From NCBI GenBank assembly GCA_036752345.1, contig DAIOSV010000047.1:1-12601 (forward strand): a stretch of DNA of 12,601 nucleotides. The letters run 5' to 3'. The notes beneath the pieces were generated by a model, which searched no databases, had not been told where the DNA came from, and saw only the letters and a list, made by a program, of their open reading frames with translations. The translations under genes were made by a program, and so were the position numbers. Of the stretch, positions 7,784-12,601 are shown piece by piece. Each line of letters starts with the position of its first letter. Position 1 is the first letter of the stretch. The DNA comes from UBA1715 sp036752345 (GTDB lineage: Bacteria > Bacteroidota > Bacteroidia > Bacteroidales > UBA1715).

Positions 7784-8008
7784 ATGGTTAGAGTACTTAT
7801 CATTGTAATATGTGCAGTTTGCGATATTTGGCTTTTGCACCAAATATGGATTGCCGAAAGAAGTCTTCGAAATGCTTCTGAAAAACTATTATGGACAATA
7901 TTTACATTAGTTTTCCATGTTGTTGCCGTTGCAGTGTATATTTTTCTTGATACTACCGGTAACAAGAATAGCAATCAAGACGATTCCAATACAACAATTT
8001 ATATGTAG
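7784..8008 (+). CDS. small two-helix membrane protein, PLDc_N-like
   Basis: The 74-residue protein has two hydrophobic helices (about 3-20 and 37-55), a charged connecting loop (ERSLRNASEK) and a polar Asn/Asp-rich tail. The pattern of helix, Asp, loop, then K-L-L-W-(hydrophobic)-Y-I-F-L resembles the PLDc_N domain, found alone in many small bacterial membrane proteins. The usual proline of the second helix is replaced by His48. Function unknown. It is judged real because it has a -7 box just upstream and a strong terminator 19 bases downstream, and it fills the gap between two minus-strand genes. The overlapping minus-strand frame (7774-7974) has none of this support. Confidence 0.7.
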   Translation: MVRVLIIVICAVCDIWLLHQIWIAERSLRNASEKLLWTIFTLVFHVVAVAVYIFLDTTGNKNSNQDDSNTTIYM

Positions 8009-8026
8009 TATATTTATACTGCAACA

Positions 8027-8059
8027 AAAAAAGACAGCCATGCAATGACTGTCTTTTTT
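8027..8059. terminator. bidirectional intrinsic terminator
   Basis: AAAAAAGACAG, an 11-base loop (CCATGCAATGA), then CTGTCTTTTTT: an 11-pair A/T-flanked stem. It serves the small membrane gene on the plus strand and the SulP gene converging from the right. Confidence 0.88.
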
Positions 8060-8082
8060 AATTATTGTACCTATTTATAATC

Positions 8083-9804
8083 CTACTTCATATATTTCTT
8101 TTTAAGAAATTCGGTACAATCCTCGAATGTTTCAAATGTATTTTCTTCCGGAACAAGGTCTGGAATTACATTCATCTTGGTTAGCATATATTTTGGTTGT
8201 GGCTGAATGATAGTCATTAACACTGTTTTGCCACTTGCTTGCAAATCATTAATGGCGGTTTCCATAGCATACAAACCAGATTGGTCCATAAACGAAACTC
8301 GTTTCATACGAATAATAACCGTTTCAACACAGTCAGGCACTGAATGCATCACGTTTTGAAATCCTGTAATAGAGCCGAAGAATATTGGACCATCTAAACG
8401 TTGAATATATACTTTACGACGAATTTCGTCAGGCAAACCAGCCTCGTCTTCCCATGGTGATTCTTTGTCAAAAGATGAAATTTCTCCGGCAGAATAATCT
8501 CCTTCAACCAAGTCGCTCATACGCTTCATAAACAAGACACACGCTACCACCATACCTATTCCAACTGCTGTGAGCAAGTCAACGAATACCGTTGTCAATA
8601 ATACAACTATCAACACAAAGGCGTCGGCTTTTGGTATCTTCAACAAATCTTTAAGACCCTTGAAATCAATAATGCCCAATCCCACTGTGATTAATATTCC
8701 TGCCAAAACAGCAAGTGGAACATAACGAACTATGGAACCAAGCCCTAACAATATGGCTAACAATAGGACAGAATGAACCATTCCGGAAATTTGAGTTCGT
8801 CCACCACTTTTAATGTTTACAACTGTTCGCATTGCGGCTCCAGAGCCCACTACGCCGCAGAAAAATGCCACGGCAATGTTTCCTATACCTTGTCCGATTA
8901 ATTCCTTATTACTATTGTGCTTTGTTTTGGTGATGTTATCTGCTACTACCGAAGTTAACAAGGTATCAATTGAACCAAGTCCTGCCAATGTCAATCCCGG
9001 TATTACCGATGCTTTGAGTATTGTTCCCCAATCGACTGACGACAAATCAATTCCATCTTTTGCAAAGAACGGAGTTGGAAATCCCGAAGGAATTTCTCCG
9101 ATTACAGGGAACCCTTCGCCTACGAAAAGAGAAATAACCGTCATGACAACCAATGCCACCAATGAAGATGGGATTTTTTTAGAAACTAATGGGAATAATT
9201 TAATAATTGCAATTGTGCCTACACCAAATAAAAGTGCAGTCAATGAAATTCCTTTTGAAACACGTTCGGGAAATTCCATAATCATGTCTATCACCATCAC
9301 TGGTGATTTAAGACCTATCAACGGATATATTTGTTGTAAAATAATAATGACTCCAATACCACTCATGAAGCCCGAAAGCACCGGATACGGAATATAACGA
9401 ACATACTTTCCTATTTTACAGATACCAAAAAGTATTTCAAATATTCCACAAAATAGTCCTGCTAATGACATTGACAATAAGATTGTTCCTATTGCTTGTT
9501 CATAAGGCATGCCTTGTGATTGCGTAGTAGCCCATATGCCCGAAATAAGCGAAGCTGCTACTACCGTCAGCGGACCCGTTGGCCCACTAATTTGTGAATG
9601 CGTGCCACCAAAAAATGCTGCAAAAAAACCTAACATAGTTGATCCAACCAAACCTGCCAATGCTCCAACTGCACTCGCGCTTGGATTGTCTATGCCACCA
9701 AATGCCTGAATACCAAAAGCCAACGCCAATGGTAATGCAACGATACCGGCTGTTATTCCACCAAATATGTCGCCTTTCAAATTACTTGTAGATATAAAAC
9801 TCAT
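8083..9804 (-). CDS. SulP-family inorganic anion transporter with STAS domain
   Basis: The 573-residue protein is full length for SulP/SLC26. The membrane domain (about 10-425) begins with GDIFGGITAGIVALPLALAF (11-30) and contains QISGPTGPLTVV (71-82), the binding-site loop of the family. ADNITKTKHNSNKELIGQGIGN (288-309) is also typical. The cytoplasmic STAS domain (about 463-570) carries VSFMDQSGLYAM (503-514), the conserved D-x-S-G segment that is phosphorylated in related anti-sigma antagonists. Substrate is uncertain: sulfate, bicarbonate or a dicarboxylate. Asp280 and Thr284 (SIDTLLTS) have the spacing I recall for the sodium-site Asp/Thr of the bicarbonate carrier BicA, so sodium-bicarbonate uptake is plausible but unproven. 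No sulfate-assimilation or carbonic anhydrase gene is adjacent. It is monocistronic, with its own promoter at 9888-9917 and terminator at 8027-8059. Confidence 0.95.
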   Translation of the reverse strand: MSFISTSNLKGDIFGGITAGIVALPLALAFGIQAFGGIDNPSASAVGALAGLVGSTMLGFFAAFFGGTHSQISGPTGPLTVVAASLISGIWATTQSQGMPYEQAIGTILLSMSLAGLFCGIFEILFGICKIGKYVRYIPYPVLSGFMSGIGVIIILQQIYPLIGLKSPVMVIDMIMEFPERVSKGISLTALLFGVGTIAIIKLFPLVSKKIPSSLVALVVMTVISLFVGEGFPVIGEIPSGFPTPFFAKDGIDLSSVDWGTILKASVIPGLTLAGLGSIDTLLTSVVADNITKTKHNSNKELIGQGIGNIAVAFFCGVVGSGAAMRTVVNIKSGGRTQISGMVHSVLLLAILLGLGSIVRYVPLAVLAGILITVGLGIIDFKGLKDLLKIPKADAFVLIVVLLTTVFVDLLTAVGIGMVVACVLFMKRMSDLVEGDYSAGEISSFDKESPWEDEAGLPDEIRRKVYIQRLDGPIFFGSITGFQNVMHSVPDCVETVIIRMKRVSFMDQSGLYAMETAINDLQASGKTVLMTIIQPQPKYMLTKMNVIPDLVPEENTFETFEDCTEFLKKKYMK

Positions 9805-9887
9805 TATGTATTATTTATTGATTTCGAACTAGTACCGGCGGGCCTATCCAAGCCAAAACGGAAGTTTTTACTTTGCAAAAAAGTGTG

Positions 9888-9917
9888 CAAACATACGCAT
9901 TTTTCTCTATTTTCAAA
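9888..9917 (-). promoter_or_regulatory. sulP promoter
   Basis: On the minus strand TTTG (9917-9914), 18 bases, TATGTTTG (9895-9888) fits the Bacteroidota -33/-7 pattern well. The inferred start near 9880 gives a leader of about 75 bases that includes a short GC-rich patch (9837-9843) but no riboswitch I recognise. Confidence 0.6.
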
Positions 9918-10079
9918 GAAATGAGAAAAAAAGTTCGGCCCTCTCATGTTTTGTGTTGAGCAGACAAATTGAGCATCAAAGCAATCTCGTTTGCTGTCTT
10001 TATTTAGGAAAATTTTTGTTTTATTGTGACAATTTCAATGTTTCATCACAAATATCTTTTTTGATATGTAGAATAATTA

Positions 10080-10087
10080 TACATTTG
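10080..10087 (+). promoter_or_regulatory. putative -7 element upstream of the HTH gene
   Basis: TACATTTG matches TAnnTTTG. The nearest TTTG (10060-10063) is only 16 bases away, shorter than the usual 17-23. If used, it would give a leader of about 200 bases before the HTH start, or a short RNA ending at the T-run near 10153. Confidence 0.35.
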
Positions 10088-10295
10088 CAATAAGTATTTT
10101 GAAAGAAAAAAAATTGATATAGATTTATTTAAACAGAAAGCGTTTGCTTTTTTGAATATCCTTTGAAATCGCCAATTTCTAACACGGCTCAAAATTAAGT
10201 GAAAGCTCTCGCGACTTCAGCGTGAGCCTCATTGTAGTTGTGTGGACGTTTGGCCTCACCTGATATTCAGCAATGATTTGCCAACGCCGTTTTGT

Positions 10296-10544
10296 ATGAG
10301 TACCAGCGAGATTCACATAGGGAAAGAAATAGAAGCCGAACTTCGGACACAAAAACGAAGTGTAAGCTGGTTTGCACGCAAACTTAACTGCGAACGCACA
10401 AATGTATATAGCATATTTCATCGCCATAGTATTGACACTGCACTCCTATACCGCATTTTCATCATTCTAAATAAGAACTTCTTTGCTATCTACCTTGAAG
10501 CATTGTCCATTTTCCAAGACAAAATAGAAATGACGGAACCGTGA
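10296..10544 (+). CDS. small XRE-like helix-turn-helix DNA-binding protein
   Basis: The 82-residue protein matches a small HTH family common in Bacteroidota. It opens with IHIGKEIEAELRTQKRSVSW (6-25), then FARKLNCERTNVYSIFHRHS (26-45) spanning the turn and recognition helix, then IDTALLYRIFIILNKNFFA (46-64). Such proteins are single-domain, probably dimeric DNA binders; targets here are unknown. The ATG at 10296 is chosen because homology begins right after it. An upstream in-frame ATG at 10242 would add 18 residues (MDVWPHLIF...) that do not look like the family. The gene stands alone, 148 bases before the barrel protein start, with no terminator recognised between them, so co-transcription is possible. 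Confidence 0.8.
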   Translation: MSTSEIHIGKEIEAELRTQKRSVSWFARKLNCERTNVYSIFHRHSIDTALLYRIFIILNKNFFAIYLEALSIFQDKIEMTEP

Positions 10545-10589
10545 TTTATTTTCAACAGAAGTGTGAGTTATAATGACGGTTAGCAGCAT

Positions 10590-10617
10590 TTTGACACCAG
10601 TTTATCAATTAAATTTG
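10590..10617 (+). promoter_or_regulatory. putative promoter of the barrel-repeat protein
   Basis: TTTG (10590-10593), 16 bases, TAAATTTG (10610-10617). The -7 box is perfect and the spacing slightly short. It would give a leader of about 70 A/T-rich bases before the ATG at 10693. Confidence 0.4.
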
Positions 10618-10692
10618 TCTTGTAGTATGTGTATTATGCAAACACAAATAACAAATGCAGTTATTAAGAAAAGAATTATAAAATATGATTTT

Positions 10693-11910
10693 ATGAAAAA
10701 TTTAAAAACTATTAGTCTACTTACATTTTTATCGTTTGTTAGTATAAGTGTTAATGCACAATTATTAACTGCTTCTGGACAAATAGGGTATGCAAAAGCT
10801 CAAGGTAGTGCGTTTAAAGATGAAGCTACAGGTGAAAAATTAAGTTCATTTGGATTTGGATATGATGCAGACGTCTTATTGTGCCTTGATAAGTTTAATA
10901 ATAAATTGTCTGTTGGAGTTACCTATGTAGGAAGTGCTTTATTCGGACTTGAAAGTTCGTCTGGATTTGATATTGGCATGTATGGTTTAGCTTTGTATGG
11001 TGCAAAAGGACACTATCGACTACGAAAACCTGAAAAAAAAGTGAGTCCCTACGGAGCGTTTGCTCTTGGATTAAGCCAATTTTCAACACCTGATGTTTAC
11101 TCAGGAGAAACGTTAATAGCAGAAGGGAAAAGTTCATTTTCATTGGGATTACGGCCAGAAATAGGATTCGATTTAGGAGGATTTTTGATATCTGCTGCAT
11201 ATTTTGTCCCGATGCATTATAGTATAAAATCAGATACGGGTGACTTTAGTGGCACTGCAGGTACTTTTTCTATATCTATTGGATACCGACGCTATATATC
11301 GTTAAATGGTAGTTCTGCTCTTACAAATAAAAAGAAGACGAACGATGACAACGCCGTTTCTGATGAAGCGAACGTCCCTGAATCAAAAGTTTCTACTAAA
11401 AAAGTTGACAGCGACGAAGAGAACGCCACTACGAATGAAGTAAATACCTCTGAATCAAAAGCTTCAGCTAAAAAAGTCAAAAACAATGATGACAACGCCG
11501 CAACTGACGAAGTAAAAGCTTCTAAATCAAAGGTTTCTACTAAAAAGGTTGACAGCAATGACGACAATGTCGCTACAGAAAAAGCGGCATCTTCTACAAA
11601 ATCGCCAAAAGATGTAGCACAAAAAGATGTTTCAAAAGACGTAACCGTTCAAGAGAAAACAGTCAGTTCACAAAGAGAACCTCAAAACAATGCTGAGCGC
11701 GTAATTGACCCGAAAAATCCGAATGAAAATCGTGTTTTATATGAAAATCCGAACTTCAAAGTAGGAGAAAAAGTACTCTATAAATTGCGCGATAAAATCT
11801 ATACAGCTACTATCGTTTCATTTATTGGAAGTAACATTGCTGTTGTCAAGATGGAGAACGGCGCGGAAGTAAAACGATACTTGAAAGACATAGTTAAAGC
11901 AAACCAATAA
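10693..11910 (+). CDS. secreted outer-membrane beta-barrel protein with charged repeats and C-terminal SH3/Tudor-like module
   Basis: The 405-residue protein is not a family I can name. The ATG at 10693 is chosen because it places a clean signal peptide at the N-terminus (MKNLKTISLLTFLSFVSISVNA, cleavage before Gln23). The open frame reaches back to 10573, but those 40 residues contain no sensible start signal. Residues about 23-205 alternate polar and hydrophobic with repeated aromatic and glycine turns (GQIGYAKAQG, LSVGVTYVG, YGAFALGLSQF, ISIGYRRY), like 8-stranded OmpA/OprF-type barrels of Bacteroidota. Residues about 214-306 are four imperfect Lys/Asp/Asn/Ser repeats. Residues about 351-403 (FKVGEKVLYKLRDKIYTATI, then GSNIAVVKMENGAEVKRYL) resemble a small SH3/Tudor-like barrel. 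If the N-terminal domain is an outer-membrane barrel, the repeats and SH3-like module probably lie in the periplasm. A terminator follows at 11917-11946. Confidence 0.8.
   Translation: MKNLKTISLLTFLSFVSISVNAQLLTASGQIGYAKAQGSAFKDEATGEKLSSFGFGYDADVLLCLDKFNNKLSVGVTYVGSALFGLESSSGFDIGMYGLALYGAKGHYRLRKPEKKVSPYGAFALGLSQFSTPDVYSGETLIAEGKSSFSLGLRPEIGFDLGGFLISAAYFVPMHYSIKSDTGDFSGTAGTFSISIGYRRYISLNGSSALTNKKKTNDDNAVSDEANVPESKVSTKKVDSDEENATTNEVNTSESKASAKKVKNNDDNAATDEVKASKSKVSTKKVDSNDDNVATEKAASSTKSPKDVAQKDVSKDVTVQEKTVSSQREPQNNAERVIDPKNPNENRVLYENPNFKVGEKVLYKLRDKIYTATIVSFIGSNIAVVKMENGAEVKRYLKDIVKANQ
11332..11610 (+). repeat. four imperfect 66-72-bp coding repeats
   Basis: Within the barrel protein, units of 23, 24, 24 and 22 residues follow the pattern K-V-(D/K)-(S/N)-(N/D)-(D/E)-(D/E)-N-A-x-T-(D/N)-E-V-x-x-S-x-S-K-(V/A)-S-(T/A)-K. 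Units begin at about 11332, 11401, 11473 and 11545. The DNA is also recognisably repeated (for example GACAACGCCG and TCTACTAAAAA(A/G)GTTGACAGC recur), so expansion by tandem duplication is likely. Confidence 0.8.
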
Positions 11911-11916
11911 AGCTAT

Positions 11917-11946
11917 AAAAGTCTCGATATGAGGGCGAGACTTTTT
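11917..11946 (+). terminator. intrinsic terminator between the two secreted-protein genes
   Basis: AAAAGTCTCG, a 9-base loop (ATATGAGGG), then CGAGACTTTT plus T: a perfect 10-pair stem with a T-run. It ends only 23 bases before the next ATG. Confidence 0.85.
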
Positions 11947-11969
11947 AAATTGTTTAAAATATAAAAAAC

Positions 11970-12601
11970 ATGAAACAACGAATTCTTTCTTTGTTATTAT
12001 TGGCGTTGACTACAATAATGGCTAATGCTCAAGACTGGTCTCCAAGTGTTTATCAAATTGGAAAATTATATCAAGGATACGTTATTAAAAATAATGGCGA
12101 AAGAATTGATGGATATATTGAAGCTCAAAGACGTGGCAGCATTGACTCCTATTTAAGGTCGAACCAAACATGCGTGATTTTTTATTCCGACCCTGACAAC
12201 AAAAGGATGAGTGTTGTTTACACTCCCGATTCCATAAAAGAATACATGATAGCTGACAAGTATTACAAATCAATGCATTATAGCGGTGGTTTGTTCTCAA
12301 AACCATTACAATTTTTATTACAAGTATCTGACGGACATATTGCAAAATATGTGTGGTATACACCAAGTGAAGATAGAACACCTTATGAAATGAAATTTGA
12401 AGAACAATTTCTGTATCAAAAAGGTGATGAAATGCCTATAGAATTATCTACTTTAGTCTTTAACTTCGCTGAAAAAGTGAGCACGTTAGTATCTGAAGAT
12501 GTTGAACTTTCCCAAAAAGTATTAAACAAGGAAAAAGGTTACAAACTACTGAACATTGAAAAAATTATTGCAGAATACAACGAATGGTATAATAATAACA
12601 G
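11970..12601 (+). CDS. secreted protein of unknown family (3' end outside window)
   Basis: The frame is open from the ATG at 11970 to the right edge, giving 210 complete codons with no stop. The N-terminus is a signal peptide (MKQRILSLLLLALTTIMANA, cleavage before Gln21 or so). The mature part opens with YQGYVIKNNGERIDGYIEA (about 34-52), then CVIFYSD, VVYTPDSIKEYMIADKYYKS and a run of aromatic-rich strands. The layout (gly-tyr strand, then FYSDPDN, then Y-x-P-x-x-I-K-x-Y) is one I associate with uncharacterised exported Bacteroidota proteins, but I cannot name a domain. No lipobox cysteine follows the signal, so it is probably periplasmic or surface-released rather than a lipoprotein. No promoter fits between the preceding terminator and this start, so expression by read-through from the barrel gene is likely. 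Confidence 0.82.
   Translation, partial: MKQRILSLLLLALTTIMANAQDWSPSVYQIGKLYQGYVIKNNGERIDGYIEAQRRGSIDSYLRSNQTCVIFYSDPDNKRMSVVYTPDSIKEYMIADKYYKSMHYSGGLFSKPLQFLLQVSDGHIAKYVWYTPSEDRTPYEMKFEEQFLYQKGDEMPIELSTLVFNFAEKVSTLVSEDVELSQKVLNKEKGYKLLNIEKIIAEYNEWYNNN

Larger units (their letters stand above)
9805..10295. other. intergenic region between sulP and the HTH gene
   Basis: About 490 bases with no convincing gene. It holds the sulP leader and promoter on the minus strand and a TACATTTG box at 10080-10087 on the plus strand. There is a small AAAGC-GTTT-GCTTT hairpin with a T-run (10137-10153) and a second hairpin, GCTC-T-CGC / GCG-T-GAGC (10205-10227). No tRNA, transposon end or tandem repeat was seen. 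The minus-strand frame at 10179-10427 is an antisense shadow that runs through the HTH gene. Confidence 0.6.

Noticed and set aside
8813..9397. Plus-strand open frame of 194 codons
   Set aside because: It is antisense to the well-supported SulP gene. Its Thr/Ile/Asn/Pro-rich translation is what the reverse of a hydrophobic transporter gives.
9959..10003. Possible hairpin AGCAGACAAATTGAG / CTCGTTTGCTGTCT followed by a T-rich stretch
   Set aside because: The stem needs bulges and a register shift and has no gene upstream to terminate. It is probably chance in AT-rich DNA.
10179..10427. Minus-strand open frame of 82 codons
   Set aside because: It overlaps the HTH gene on the opposite strand, which has clear family motifs. 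Its translation shows no recognisable domain.
1..12601. Mobile elements, phage genes, CRISPR arrays, tRNA or rRNA genes
   Set aside because: No transposase, integrase, terminal inverted repeats, regularly spaced repeats, tRNA cloverleaf or rRNA segment was recognised. The only tandem repeats are the coding repeats at 11332-11610.

Overview
The window looks like a chromosomal segment from a member of the Bacteroidota, probably Bacteroidales-like. The DNA is AT-rich and start codons lack Shine-Dalgarno sequences. TAnnTTTG -7 boxes, several with a TTG/TTTG element about 18-19 bases upstream, precede several genes; this is the Bacteroidota housekeeping promoter. A tamB gene lying head-to-head with tsaD is also, from memory, a common Bacteroidota arrangement. 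No tRNA, rRNA, CRISPR array, insertion sequence or integrase is visible.

Left part (1-4698): the first 3.6 kb is one open frame on the minus strand with no stop. It encodes most of a TamB/AsmA-like envelope assembly protein whose C-terminal end lies beyond base 1. It is easily missed because it is cut by the window edge and appears to start with TTG. Divergent from it is tsaD (t6A37 tRNA modification). The two promoters are interleaved in about 70 bp.

Centre (4735-6081): two plus-strand genes form a SiaB/SiaC-type phospho-switch module. The first is a SiaB-like kinase domain fused to a degenerate SiaC-like domain. The second is a stand-alone SiaC with the canonical phospho-site motif. No PP2C phosphatase or diguanylate cyclase is present, so the output is unknown. 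This is the most unusual feature of the window. A strong hairpin terminator separates it from a converging minus-strand operon of a membrane NarL-type histidine kinase and its LuxR-type response regulator, whose genes overlap by one base.

Right-centre (7756-9917): a small two-helix membrane protein (PLDc_N-like) converges on a SulP anion transporter with a C-terminal STAS domain. They share a bidirectional terminator. A roughly 490-base intergenic region follows.

Right part (10296-12601): a small XRE-like HTH protein of a common Bacteroidota type comes first. Next is a secreted protein built from a predicted outer-membrane beta-barrel, four imperfect 22-24-residue charged repeats and an SH3/Tudor-like C-terminal module. 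Last is a second signal-peptide protein of unknown family, cut by the right edge. A hairpin terminator lies between the last two, with no room for a promoter after it, which suggests an attenuated operon.

All family assignments come from reading motifs by eye; no database search was run.
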